Assembly (NCBI RefSeq): GCF_003344625.1
Contig: NZ_QPKJ02000001.1
Coordinates: 930,001 to 994,000, forward strand
Direction of reading: 5' to 3'
From: Solirubrobacter deserti
Lineage (GTDB): Bacteria > Actinomycetota > Thermoleophilia > Solirubrobacterales > Solirubrobacteraceae
Length of the DNA stretch: 64,000 nt
Positions 40,886 through 48,861 of this stretch are shown piece by piece. The first letter of the stretch is position 1. Every line of letters begins with the position of its first letter. The notes beneath the pieces were generated by a model, which searched no databases, was not told the origin of the DNA, and saw nothing but the letters and a program-made list of their open reading frames with translations. Both the position numbers and the translations under genes were made by a program.

Positions 40886-41683
40886 ATGAGCATGAAGAAG
40901 ACCCTCACCGCGTGCGCGGTGGTCGGCGCCGCCGCGCTCGCCGCGAGCCCGGCGGGCGCCGCCGAGCCGCCGCGCATCCTCCCGCCGGACATCCCGTTCC
41001 CCGCCGACCAGATCGAGCATCGGGTCTCGCGCCACTGCCAGGAGGTCTCGGGGATCTACGCGCAGTTCGGCCGCAACGGCTGCCTCACCATCGACAGCTG
41101 GATCACGAGCGACCGCGACCATGAGGTCGCACGCGACGCGACCAGCGGTGAGCTGATCGCCGAGAACGCGACCGTGGACGGCACGGTCTTCTCCTGGACG
41201 GCCAACCGCAACGTGCTGTTCGTCGTGCCCACCACGCCGAACCGGCCCAGCAACATCACGCGCGAGGCGCGGGCGGCGATGACGCGAGAGCTGATCCAGC
41301 GCGGGTGGTACCAGGTGAGCGGCGAGCAGGTCCGTGACGGCCGCGCCCTGCTCGTCCTCACCGAGACCGCGCAGTCGCCGGCCGACTCGGGCAACACGAC
41401 GCTGCTCGTGGACAAGGCGAGCTACGAGACGGTCGAGATGACCTTCGTCTCCCGCGACGGCAAGCAGAAGTTCGTCGACACCCAGCTGTCCGTCGAGCAG
41501 CTGCCCCGCAACGCGGCCAACAGCAAGCTGCTCAACATGGGCGATCACCCGACCGCGACGGTCCGCCAGGTCGAGGGCGACGACGACGTGATCGCGTCCG
41601 CCGCTCGCAAGGTCGGCATCAAGGCCAAGACGCGCGCCAAGATCGCCCGCAAGGCCCGCGCCGGCAAGAAGGCCGGCCGGTAG
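40886..41683 (+). CDS. Secreted protein of unknown function
   Basis: This 265-residue protein has a signal peptide (MKKTLTACAVVGAAALAASPAGA). The mature part, with HCQEVSGIYAQFG, TANRNVLFVVPTTPN and LLVDKASYETVEMTFVSRDG, resembles LolA-like or outer-surface beta folds, and the C-terminus is strongly basic (KTRAKIARKARAGKKAG). AGGAG at 40871 supports the ATG at 40886; ATG 40892 is possible. It is followed directly by an SH3 protein and a sigma factor fusion, so it may be part of an envelope stress group. Confidence 0.7.
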   Translation: MSMKKTLTACAVVGAAALAASPAGAAEPPRILPPDIPFPADQIEHRVSRHCQEVSGIYAQFGRNGCLTIDSWITSDRDHEVARDATSGELIAENATVDGTVFSWTANRNVLFVVPTTPNRPSNITREARAAMTRELIQRGWYQVSGEQVRDGRALLVLTETAQSPADSGNTTLLVDKASYETVEMTFVSRDGKQKFVDTQLSVEQLPRNAANSKLLNMGDHPTATVRQVEGDDDVIASAARKVGIKAKTRAKIARKARAGKKAGR

Positions 41684-41986
41684 ATGACGACCCTGCGGAG
41701 GCCGGCCACGCGCCGGCCTCTCGCTGTGGCGGGCCTGACGGCCCTCGTGCTCGCCGCCGGTGCGATCACCGCGCCGGCGGCGTCCGCCGGATCCACCGAC
41801 CGCGTGTGCGCGCCGCGGGCGAACCTGTACGAGAGCCCGGGCGGGCTGCAGATCGGCGTGATCGCCGAAGGACGGACGGTGATCATCCTGCGGCGCGCCG
41901 CGTCCGGGCGCTGGGTGCGGGTGCGCACGAACATCGGCGCGCGCGGCTGGGTGAAGTCCCGGTTGCTGTGCGACGAGGGCGCGTGA
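41684..41986 (+). CDS. Secreted bacterial SH3-domain protein
   Basis: This 100-residue protein has a signal peptide (VAGLTALVLAAGAITAPAASA) and one bacterial SH3 domain: RANLYESPGGLQIGVIAEG, then WVRVRTNIGARGWVKSRLLC. Such domains bind cell-wall peptides. A closely similar module (GARGWLPADRLC) forms the C-terminus of the sigma factor encoded next, with no gap between the genes. It starts at ATG right after the stop of the previous gene. Confidence 0.82.
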   Translation: MTTLRRPATRRPLAVAGLTALVLAAGAITAPAASAGSTDRVCAPRANLYESPGGLQIGVIAEGRTVIILRRAASGRWVRVRTNIGARGWVKSRLLCDEGA

Positions 41987-43360
41987 GTGGCCGTCGTCAC
42001 GCGCATGTCCGACCAGCAGCTGCTCGCGCGCTATCGCGCCGGCGACGACGAGGCGCTCGCCATCGCGCTGCGGCGCTATCAGCCGCGCCTGCTGCGCTTC
42101 GCGCGCCGCATCCTCGGCGATCGCTCGCCGAACGCCGAGGACGTGGTGCAGGAGGCGCTCCTGCGCACGCACCTCGTGCTGCGGCGCGGCGACCGCGCGC
42201 TCGACCTCGGCCCGTGGCTGTTCAAGCTCGTCCGCAACTGCGCGCTCGACGAGCTCGCCCGCGTGCGAGCGGAGCTGACGCCGCTCGACGACGCGCCCGA
42301 ACCCGCAGCGGCCGGCGCCGACCCCGCGGACGTCTCCCTCGCGCGCGGGCACGTGCGCGACACGCTGTCAGACGTCGCGGCGCTCCCGGACCTGCAGCGT
42401 CACGCGCTGCTGCGCCGCGAGCTGGAAGGCGCGCCGCACGTGGAGATCGCCGCGGAGCTGGGGATCAGCGAGGCGGCCTCGCGCGTGCTCGTGCTGCGGG
42501 CGCGGAGCAACCTCGTCAAGGCCCGCGCGGGCCGCAACGCCCGCTGCGACGACATCCGCGAGCAGGTGCTGCTCGCCGAGGACGCGCGCCGGCGCGCCAC
42601 CGCGCACGTCTACCGCCACCTCGCCGCGTGCGCGCCGTGCCGGGAGTTCCGGAGCGAGCTGCGCCGCCGCCGCGCCGACCTGCGGGTGCTGGTCCCCGGG
42701 CCGGTGCTGCTCGGCGTGCTGCTGAGTGCGGCGGTGCCGGCGGGCTCCTCGAAGCTGATCACGGCCGGCGCGATGAGCGTCGCGGTGGCCGGCGGCGCGC
42801 TCGGCATCGACCGCCTCGCCGGGCCCGGCTCCCCCGCGCCCGTCACGGTCCGCAGCGCGGTCGTCCCCGGCGGCGTGCTGCCGCTCGGCAGCGCGGTCCC
42901 GCAGGGCACCGCGGTCGTCACCCGCACGGTGGCCACGACCCCGGGCCTGCCGGTCGGCCGCTACCGCATCGCCTGTCCCCCGGGCCACCGCGTCGCGGGC
43001 CTGCAGCCGACGACGGCGAAGACCTCGCACGCATTCGCGCCCGAGACGATCGTCGGCGCGAGCACGGCCGCGGTCGTGCTGGTCGAGCCGACGCCGCACC
43101 CGCTCACGATCGCCGTCGTCTGCAAGCGCCCGGGCGCCGACGGGTCGATCCTCGCTGCCCCGGTCACCGCGCCCGGCCGGCCGGCGGCCGTGTGCGTGGA
43201 CCGCGTCTACCTGCGCCGCCGCCCCGGCGGGCCGATCGTCGGCTCGCTCACCCGCGGGCAGCCCGTGACGATCCGCGCCACGCGGGACGGCTGGCGCCGG
43301 GTCACGGCGGATTCCGGCGCCCGCGGCTGGCTTCCGGCAGACCGGCTCTGCGCCCGGTAG
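41987..43360 (+). CDS. ECF sigma factor fused to zinc finger, membrane helix and SH3 domain
   Basis: This 457-residue protein has sigma-2 (AEDVVQEALLRTHLVLRR) and sigma-4 (LPDLQRHALLRRELEG, then HVEIAAELGISEAASRVLVLR). A putative zinc-finger anti-sigma element follows (HVYRHLAACAPCREF, about residues 205-219). A hydrophobic helix then covers about 235-275. The C-terminal part is predicted outside the membrane and ends in a bacterial SH3 domain (VYLRRRPGGPIVGSL, DSGARGWLPADRLC). Sigma and sensor functions appear joined in one chain. GTG 41987; ATG 42005 is possible. Confidence 0.82.
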   Translation: MAVVTRMSDQQLLARYRAGDDEALAIALRRYQPRLLRFARRILGDRSPNAEDVVQEALLRTHLVLRRGDRALDLGPWLFKLVRNCALDELARVRAELTPLDDAPEPAAAGADPADVSLARGHVRDTLSDVAALPDLQRHALLRRELEGAPHVEIAAELGISEAASRVLVLRARSNLVKARAGRNARCDDIREQVLLAEDARRRATAHVYRHLAACAPCREFRSELRRRRADLRVLVPGPVLLGVLLSAAVPAGSSKLITAGAMSVAVAGGALGIDRLAGPGSPAPVTVRSAVVPGGVLPLGSAVPQGTAVVTRTVATTPGLPVGRYRIACPPGHRVAGLQPTTAKTSHAFAPETIVGASTAAVVLVEPTPHPLTIAVVCKRPGADGSILAAPVTAPGRPAAVCVDRVYLRRRPGGPIVGSLTRGQPVTIRATRDGWRRVTADSGARGWLPADRLCAR

Positions 43361-43363
43361 GGT
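43358..43363 (+). promoter_or_regulatory. Leaderless -10 (TAGGGT) for the SHOCT gene
   Basis: TAGGGT ends 6 bases before ATG 43370. Its first three bases are the stop codon of the sigma fusion gene. Confidence 0.4.
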
Positions 43364-43369
43364 CGCGCC

Positions 43370-43866
43370 ATGGGACTGATGAACGACTGGCTGCGGAGCA
43401 AGCGGATGAAGGACCCGGTCCGCGGCAGCGCGCACGTCGTCGCCTGCAGCCGGTACCTGAGTCCCGCGGTGAAGTCGAACCTCGTCATGAACCTGATCGT
43501 CAGCGCCGAGGGCCTGCAGCCGACGCCGGTCGAGCACGAGTGCATGTGCCGCAGGACCAGTGGCCGCAGCAGGGCATGACGCTGCCGGTCACGCTCGACC
43601 GGGCCGATCCGACGCGGCTGAAGGTCGAATGGGACGAGCTGCCGACGGCGCAGGAGCTCATCCAGCAGCGCACGGAGGCGATGCTGTCCGGCGGCCTGCC
43701 GGGCGTGACGATGGGCCAGCCGCTGGTGATCGACCTGCGCGGGCAGCCCGCGCAGAGCAACGGCGGCGACCAGGTCGACCGGCTGGAGCGGCTGGCCGCC
43801 CTGCACGCGTCGGGCGTGCTCACCGACGAGGAGCTCGCCGCCGCGAAGGCGAAGCTACTCGGCTAG
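43370..43866 (+). pseudogene. SHOCT-domain protein interrupted by a frameshift
   Basis: The first part (MGLMNDWLRSKRMKDPVRGS to EGLQPTPVEHE) runs to about 43543. The continuation is one frame away: HVPQDQWPQQGMTLPVTLDR, then a SHOCT end (LAALHASGVLTDEELAAAKA) stopping at 43866. Loss of one base near 43541-43545 explains the break. The joined protein of about 165 residues matches a common actinobacterial SHOCT family. It may be a true pseudogene or a sequencing error. In the first frame translation stops at 43579. Confidence 0.75.
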
Positions 43867-44322
43867 CTCGTAGCCGTCGGTGACGGGCCCGCACGCGAGT
43901 CCGTTGCCGAGCAGGACGTGCGCGTTGACGTCGCGCAGCACGGCGGCCTGCTCCTCGGTGAGGTAGCGGCTGAAGATCTCCTCGACCGCGGCGAAGTGCA
44001 GGGGCTTGGCCTCCTCGAGCACCGTGCGGCCCTGCTCCGTGATGCGGGCGAAGGTCGCGCGGCGGTCCTCCTTGGGGATCTCGCGCTCGACGAGCCCCGC
44101 TTCCTCCATGCGGGCGACCAGGCGGGTCGCGCCGCCGCGCGACAGGGTCAGCGAGTCGGCCAGGTCCCCCATGCGCACCGGACCCTTGTACAGCTGCGCG
44201 AGCACCTCGAACCACGCCGGCGCGAGCCCGGACTCGCGCTCCATGCGGTCGCCCACGAGCTCCAGCAGCCGGCTGCTGACCTGCAGCATCCCGTAGAAGG
44301 CGAGGTACTTCGGGTCATCCAT
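43855..44322 (-). CDS. MarR-family repressor
   Basis: This 155-residue regulator has a winged-helix domain with GLAPAWFEVLAQLYKGPVRMG, DLADSLTLSRGGATRLVARM (recognition) and EREIPKEDRRATFARIT (wing). It is divergent from the MMPL transporter gene and two 26-base direct repeats lie between them, so it most likely represses both. The inducer could be a substrate of the transporter. I chose ATG 44322; an in-frame start at 44358 would lie inside the operator. Confidence 0.9.
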   Translation of the reverse strand: MDDPKYLAFYGMLQVSSRLLELVGDRMERESGLAPAWFEVLAQLYKGPVRMGDLADSLTLSRGGATRLVARMEEAGLVEREIPKEDRRATFARITEQGRTVLEEAKPLHFAAVEEIFSRYLTEEQAAVLRDVNAHVLLGNGLACGPVTDGYELAE

Positions 44323-44330
44323 GAGCGAAG

Positions 44331-44358
44331 ACTGTAGAGGCAACGGTTGACAAGTCAA
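44331..44358 (-). promoter_or_regulatory. marR promoter
   Basis: On the minus strand TTGACT (44358-44353), 16 bases, TACAGT (44336-44331). The -35 is one half of the palindrome TTGACAAGTCAA, whose other half is the -35 of the divergent MMPL gene. Confidence 0.55.
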
Positions 44359-44365
44359 TCCTTGC
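44340..44365. promoter_or_regulatory. MarR operator copy 1
   Basis: A 26-base repeat that starts GCAACGGTTG and ends CTTGC, containing the perfect palindrome TTGACAAGTCAA (44347-44358). It covers the -35 boxes of both divergent promoters. Copy 2 differs at five positions. Confidence 0.65.
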
Positions 44366-44375
44366 GAGCTTTACT
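44347..44375 (+). promoter_or_regulatory. MMPL transporter promoter
   Basis: TTGACA (44347-44352), 17 bases, TTTACT (44370-44375). Initiation near 44382 falls inside operator copy 2 and leaves a leader containing the ribosome-binding site at 44411. Confidence 0.55.
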
Positions 44376-44377
44376 TC

Positions 44378-44403
44378 GCAACGGTTGCTATGTCAATGCT
44401 TGC
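44378..44403. promoter_or_regulatory. MarR operator copy 2
   Basis: Second 26-base repeat, starting with the perfect inverted repeat GCAACGGTTGC and ending CTTGC, 38 bases from copy 1. It covers the predicted transcription start of the MMPL gene. Confidence 0.65.
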
Positions 44404-44410
44404 TCCGGAA

Positions 44411-44416
44411 AGGGAG
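44411..44416 (+). promoter_or_regulatory. Shine-Dalgarno setting the MMPL start
   Basis: AGGGAG lies 9 bases before GTG 44426, which favours that start over ATG 44390, which lies inside operator copy 2. Confidence 0.6.
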
Positions 44417-44425
44417 TTGACGACC

Positions 44426-46451
44426 GTGCCCGTCACCCGCCTCGCCCGCCTCGGCGCGTTCGCCTTCCGGCGACGCCGCCTCGTCCTCGCTGCCTGGGTC
44501 GGCGCCCTGGTCGCGGCCTTCGCGCTCGCCGCCACGTTCTCGGCCGACTACAACACGCCCGGATCGGACTCCAAGGCGGCCGCCGATGCGCTCGCCGATC
44601 GCTTCCCGGCGACGTCGCCGGACACCGTCGACGTCGTCTGGCGCACCGCCGAGGGCACGCCGACCGCGCTGCTGCGCGAAGCGTCCACGCTCCCCGGCCT
44701 GGCCGCCGCGGGCGAGCCGCAGATCTCGCCCGACGGCCAGGTCGGCGTCGCGCGGATTCCCCTCACCGTGCTGCCGGACGAGGTGCCGCGCGCGACCGGC
44801 GAGCGGCTGCTGGAGCTGGGTGAGGCGGCGGACGTCGAGCTCGGCGGGCAGGTGATCGCCACCGCGCAGCAGGGGCCGATCTCGAGCGAGATCGTCGGCA
44901 TGGCCGTGGCCTTCATCGTGCTGCTGATCGCGCTCGGCACGATCGTCGCCGCTGGATTGCCGTTGATCCTGGCGCTGTTCGGGCTGGGGATCGCGTCCGC
45001 GCTGATCATGCTGCTGGCGGCCGTGCTGCCGACGCCCGACTGGTCCTCGACCGTGGCCGCGATGCTCGGCATCGGCGTCGGGATTCGACTACGCGCTGCT
45101 GATCCTGACGCGCTACCGGGCCGCGGGCGGCGGTGAGGGCGCGATCCGCGAGGCCGTCGCGACCGCGGGCCGCTCGGTGCTGATCGCGGGTCTGACCGTT
45201 GTGATCTCGCTGCTCGGCCTGTTCGCGATGGGCCTGACCTACCTCTACGGCGTCGCGCTGGCCGCGATCATCGCCGTGCTGGTCGTGATGGCGGCGGCCA
45301 TCACGCTGCTGCCCGCGCTGCTCGGGTTCGCGGGGCCGCGGATCGAGCGGCTGCGCCTGCCCGGTCGCCGGCGTTCCTCCGGCGGCGCCTTCGCCGCGCG
45401 CTGGAGCCGCGCCGTGCAGCGCCGGCCGTGGACGGCGGCGATCGCCGGCGCGCTCGTCCTGCTGGCGCTGGCCTCCCCCGTGACCGGGCTGCGGCTCGGC
45501 TTCCCGGACGCGGGCAACGACCGCGCCGAGACGACGACGCGGCAGGCGTTCGACCTGATGACCGCGCACTTCGGCGCGGGCGCGAACGGGCCGCTCGTCG
45601 TGGTCGCCCCGGCCGCCGCGGCCGCCGGCGTCGCGGAGACGATCGGGCGCGACCCGGGCGTCGCGTCCGTCGCGCCGCCGCAGCTCAACCCCGCGGGTGA
45701 CACGGCGCTCGTGCTCGCCACGCCGACGACCTCGCCCGAGGCCACCGCGACCGAGGACCTGCTCGCGCGGCTGCGCGACGGGCGGCTCGGCGAGGAGGTC
45801 GTGATCGGCGGGCGCACCGCACAGGCCGTCGACCAGGCGCAGGCCACCGCCGACCGGCTGCCGCTGTTCATCGGCGGCGTCGTCGGCCTCTCGCTGTTGC
45901 TGCTGCTCGTCGCGTTCCGGTCGGTCACGGTGGCGCTGAAGGCGGCCGCGCTCAACCTGTTCAGCGTCGGCGCGGCCTACGGCGTGGTCGCGCTGCTCGC
46001 CCAGGGCGGCTGGGCCGGCCAGCTCGTCGGCATCGACACCGCCACGCCCGTGCCGCCGTTCATCCCCGTGATCATGTTCGCGACGCTGTTCGGGCTCTCG
46101 ATGGACTACGAGGTGTTCTTGCTCTCGCGCGTGCGGGAGGCGTGGCTGGGCGGACGCTCGACCTCACGCGCCGTCACCGAGGGTCTCACGCGCACGGCGG
46201 GCGTGATCAGCGCCGCCGCGGCGATCATGGTCGTGGTCTTCGGGGCGCTCGCGCTCTCGCCCGAGGTGTTCCTGAAGCTGATCGGTATCGGGCTGGCGAC
46301 CGCGGTGCTGGTCGACGCGACAATCGTGCGGATGGTGCTCGTGCCCGCCGTGATGCAGCTGCTGGGCGAGCGCAGCTGGTGGATGCCGCGCTGGCTGGAC
46401 CGGATCGTGCCCCATACCGAACTGGAGGCGCCCGCACTGTCGCGCGCTTGA
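44426..46451 (+). pseudogene. MMPL-family transporter interrupted by a frameshift
   Basis: The first part (VTRLARLGAFAFRRRRLVLA to STVAAMLGIGVGI, to about 45085) and the second (DYALLILTRY to the stop at 46451) are in different frames. The conserved MMPL motif GIGVGIDYALLILTRYR is broken by one extra base in GGGATTCGACTAC near 45083. Rejoined, the protein of about 675 residues has two six-helix halves, two porter domains and a second motif SMDYEVFLLSRVREAW. It would export lipids or drugs under MarR control. Either a disabled gene or a base-calling error. Confidence 0.85.
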
Positions 46452-46492
46452 CAGTTTGCGTGTAGCGGATGAGCGCGACGGGCGCGACGCGC

Positions 46493-46500
46493 AGGAGGAG
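46493..46500 (+). promoter_or_regulatory. Purine-rich ribosome-binding site
   Basis: AGGAGGAG lies 12 bases before GTG 46513. Spacing is longer than ideal but it is the only good site near this gene. Confidence 0.4.
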
Positions 46501-46512
46501 GCTTGGGGCATC

Positions 46513-46728
46513 GTGACGCACACCACCCTCGTCTCCGAGGCCACCTCCCCCGGGGTGCGCCTCGCCCGCGCCCAACTCGTCGCGCTGATCCAGCAGCAGG
46601 TGGTGCGCGTCGCCGCCCTGCGCGCGCAGCTCTCGGCCGGGCTGCCGGTCACCGGCGACCTCGCCGCCGAGCTGCACGAGCTCGAACTCCTCCAAGACCG
46701 CCTCGACCTTCCCGGAGAAGCCCGATGA
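46513..46728 (+). CDS. Small helical protein of unknown function
   Basis: This 71-residue protein is mostly one amphipathic helix (RLARAQLVALIQQQVVRVAA; DLAAELHELELLQDRL) with regular Leu spacing, so it may form a coiled coil. There is no membrane helix or signal peptide. GTG start with a purine-rich site upstream. It is coupled by ATGA to a tiny secreted peptide gene. Function unknown. Confidence 0.55.
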   Translation: MTHTTLVSEATSPGVRLARAQLVALIQQQVVRVAALRAQLSAGLPVTGDLAAELHELELLQDRLDLPGEAR

Positions 46729-46874
46729 ACCCGTCCCGTCCGCTCATCCTGGCCACCGCGCTCCTCGCCACGCTCGCCGTTCCCGCGGCGGCGTCCGCCG
46801 CCGGGCTCGGCACGACGAACGTGCAGAAGAAGCACCTGGCGACGATCACGCACGAGCCGGTCACCGCTCGCTGA
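46725..46874 (+). CDS. Very small secreted peptide
   Basis: This 49-residue protein is a signal peptide (LILATALLATLAVPAAASAA) plus a mature part of only about 23 residues (GLGTTNVQKKHLATITHEPV). There are no cysteines. Its ATG overlaps the previous stop, which supports expression. It could be a secreted signal, a processed remnant or part of a small operon product; nothing in the sequence decides. Confidence 0.5.
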   Translation: MNPSRPLILATALLATLAVPAAASAAGLGTTNVQKKHLATITHEPVTAR

Positions 46875-46884
46875 CGCGGTCAGC

Positions 46885-46890
46885 TAGGTT
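46885..46890 (+). promoter_or_regulatory. Leaderless -10 (TAGGTT) for the Crp/Fnr gene
   Basis: TAGGTT ends 6 bases before ATG 46897. Confidence 0.45.
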
Positions 46891-46896
46891 CGGCGC

Positions 46897-47532
46897 ATGC
46901 AGTGGCCGATCCTGGCTGGCGTTCCCGAGGAGGACGCGCGGCGCGTGCTGTCGATCGCGCGCCGCCGCACCTTCGCCCGCCGCGAGGTCGTCTTCCACCA
47001 CGGCGACCCGGCCGACACGCTGCACCTCGTCGCCAGCGGGCGCTTCGCCGTGCGCATCCAGACACCGCTCGGCGACACGGTCATGCTCTCGCTGCTCGGG
47101 CCGGGCGAGACGTTCGGCGAGATCGCGCTGCTCGACGGCGTCGGGCCGCGCTCGGCCACGGTCGTGGCGCTGGAGAGGGCCGAGACGCGCGCGATCCACA
47201 AGCTCGACTTCGACACGCTCGTCGCCCGCCATCCCGGCATCGCCGACCTGCTCGCCCGCGCGCTCGCCCTGCGCGTGCGGCGGCTCTCGGAGCTGCTGCT
47301 GGAAGCGCACTACGTGCCCGCCGACCGGCGCGTGCTGCGCCGGCTGGCCGAGTTCGGTCTCGAGGACGGCGTCGTGCCGCTGACGCAGGAGGAGCTCTCC
47401 AACCTCGCGGGCACGTCCCGCGCGACCGTCAACCGCGTCGTGCGCGACGCCCAGGCCCGCGGCGAGCTCGCCCTCCGGCGCGGGCGTATCGAGGTGCTCG
47501 ACGCCGCCTCGCTCGTGGCGCGCGCTGGCTAG
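46897..47532 (+). CDS. Crp/Fnr-family regulator
   Basis: This 211-residue regulator has a cyclic-nucleotide-binding-type domain (REVVFHHGDPADTLHLVASG; GPGETFGEIALLDGVGPRSA) and a Crp-type HTH (PLTQEELSNLAGTSRATVNR). There is no N-terminal Cys cluster, so it is not an oxygen-sensing FNR. The GETFGEIALL and PRSA motifs fit the cAMP pocket. It precedes the mocA-like and coxG genes and faces the cox operon, so it may control CO dehydrogenase-type expression. Confidence 0.9.
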   Translation: MQWPILAGVPEEDARRVLSIARRRTFARREVVFHHGDPADTLHLVASGRFAVRIQTPLGDTVMLSLLGPGETFGEIALLDGVGPRSATVVALERAETRAIHKLDFDTLVARHPGIADLLARALALRVRRLSELLLEAHYVPADRRVLRRLAEFGLEDGVVPLTQEELSNLAGTSRATVNRVVRDAQARGELALRRGRIEVLDAASLVARAG

Positions 47533-47535
47533 CCT
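47530..47535 (+). promoter_or_regulatory. Leaderless -10 (TAGCCT) for the mocA-like gene
   Basis: TAGCCT ends 7 bases before ATG 47543 and starts with the stop codon of the Crp/Fnr gene. Identical in hexamer and spacing to the site at 473. Confidence 0.45.
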
Positions 47536-47542
47536 GGGATCC

Positions 47543-48100
47543 ATGCCCGTGGGTCTCATTCTCGCCGCCGGTGCCGGCCGCCGCTTCGGCGCCACCAAGC
47601 AGCTGGCGCTGCTCCGTGGGCGGCCGCTGCTCTCGCACGCGGTCGAGACGATGAACGCGGCGCTCGACCGGGTGGTCGTCGTGCTCGGCCACGAGGCGGA
47701 AGCGATCCGCGCCCGCGTGGACTTCGGCGGTGCCGAGGTGGTCGTCGCGGACGACTGGGCCGACGGCCAGGCGGCCTCGTTGCGGCGCGGCCTGCGGGCC
47801 GCGGGCGAAGCGGACGCCGTCGTGATCACGCTGGGCGACCAGCCGTTCATCACGCCGCAGGTGATCACCGCGGCGATGGCCCAGCTGCCGGGCTACGACG
47901 CGGTGCGCGCGGTCTACGACGGCAAGCCGGGCCATCCGGTGGTGCTCGGCCGCACGGTGCTGGCCGCGGCGGATGAGCTGCAAGGCGACCAGGGCGCGCG
48001 CGAACTGCTCGCGCGCTTCAACGTGCGTCGCTGGGACGCGGGGCACCTGGCCGACGCGACCGACGTGGACACGCCCGAGGAGCTCCAGGCGCTCTCATGA
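47543..48100 (+). CDS. mocA: MobA-like molybdenum cofactor cytidylyltransferase
   Basis: This 185-residue protein resembles MocA/MobA: PVGLILAAGAGRRFGATKQL (nucleotide-binding loop), HEAEAIRARVDFGG, ITLGDQPFITPQVI and VYDGKPGHPVVLGR. MocA adds CMP to the molybdopterin cofactor, the form used by CO dehydrogenase and xanthine oxidase-type enzymes. That agrees with the coxL-type gene nearby. It overlaps coxG by 4 bases. Confidence 0.9.
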   Translation: MPVGLILAAGAGRRFGATKQLALLRGRPLLSHAVETMNAALDRVVVVLGHEAEAIRARVDFGGAEVVVADDWADGQAASLRRGLRAAGEADAVVITLGDQPFITPQVITAAMAQLPGYDAVRAVYDGKPGHPVVLGRTVLAAADELQGDQGARELLARFNVRRWDAGHLADATDVDTPEELQALS

Positions 48101-48591
48101 GGATCGAGCACACCTTCGAGGTCCGCGCCGAAGCGGACGAGGTCTTCGCGGCCCTGAACGACCTCGAGCGGGTCGTGCCGTGCCTGCCGGGCGCGCGCAT
48201 CACCGGGCGCGAGGAGGACGGCAGCGTCCACGGCGACCTGAGCGTCGGCTTCACGCGCCTGCGCGGCACGGTCGCCATCACGGCGTCGGACCCGGTCACG
48301 CGGACGATGGAGCTGACCACCGGGCATCACCGGGCGCAGCTCGCGGTCGCCGCGCGTGACGGCGTCGCCGACGTCACCGCCGCCGCCGACCTGGCGGAGA
48401 TCGGCGCGCTGGCCCTGTTCGGGGGCCTCGTGCACGACCTCTCCGGGCGGCTGCTGCGCGACTTCGGCGACTGCCTCTCGCGCAAGCTGGGCGACGTGCC
48501 GAGCGGCGAGGACATCGCAGGGGGCCGGGCCGCGCCGGAGGAGGCGCTCCGCGACTCGCCCACCCCCGACCCGGACACGGCGGCGGGATGA
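48097..48591 (+). CDS. coxG: CoxG-type SRPBCC protein
   Basis: This 164-residue protein is a CoxG family member: IEHTFEVRAEADEVFAALND, CLPGARITGREEDGSVHG, ARDGVADVTAAADLAEIG and GRLLRDFGDCLSRKL. CoxG helps recruit CO dehydrogenase to the membrane or assemble it. It is coupled to mocA and to the small gene downstream, on the strand opposite to coxSLMDE. Confidence 0.9.
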   Translation: MRIEHTFEVRAEADEVFAALNDLERVVPCLPGARITGREEDGSVHGDLSVGFTRLRGTVAITASDPVTRTMELTTGHHRAQLAVAARDGVADVTAAADLAEIGALALFGGLVHDLSGRLLRDFGDCLSRKLGDVPSGEDIAGGRAAPEEALRDSPTPDPDTAAG

Positions 48592-48815
48592 GCGACCCTC
48601 GGACGGCGGGAAGCGACGTGAAAGTGAATCCGCGAAGCGATTCGCCGGACTGCGGCGTCTGCGCGGGCGACGTCCCGCCGCTGATCGGCCAGATCCTCAC
48701 GGGCACCGGCCTGACGCTGGACCAGGCCGCGCGGCGGCTCGCCGCCGGCGAGCAGCTCCCCGACCTCACGCCGCTGCAGCGGCGGATGGTCGAGGAGTAC
48801 GCCGAGCGTGTCTAG
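48588..48815 (+). CDS. Small protein coupled to coxG
   Basis: This 75-residue protein starts with an ATG overlapping the coxG stop codon. The first third contains a REP-like element (48626-48646) and reads VNPRSDSPDCGVCAG. The rest is a small helical domain (PPLIGQILTGTGLTLDQAAR; LTPLQRRMVEEYAERV). The CGVC pair could bind a metal. I recognise no family. Position suggests a role with CO dehydrogenase. Confidence 0.6.
   Translation: MSDPRTAGSDVKVNPRSDSPDCGVCAGDVPPLIGQILTGTGLTLDQAARRLAAGEQLPDLTPLQRRMVEEYAERV
48626..48646 (+). repeat. REP-like element copy 2 (GAATC..GATTCGCC)
   Basis: GAATCCGCGAAGCGATTCGC followed by C, 20 of 21 bases identical to the minus-strand unit at 28395-28415. Both copies lie in the first codons of genes overlapping their upstream neighbour. 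Confidence 0.55.
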
Positions 48816-48861
48816 CGCGGCGTCGGCGCCTTGATCGCGAGCTACAGAGCGAGTGTCAAGC

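Noticed and set aside
43536..43560. Programmed frameshift in the SHOCT gene
   Set aside because: No slippery heptamer or downstream structure is evident, and two other genes nearby have single-base breaks, so error or decay is simpler.
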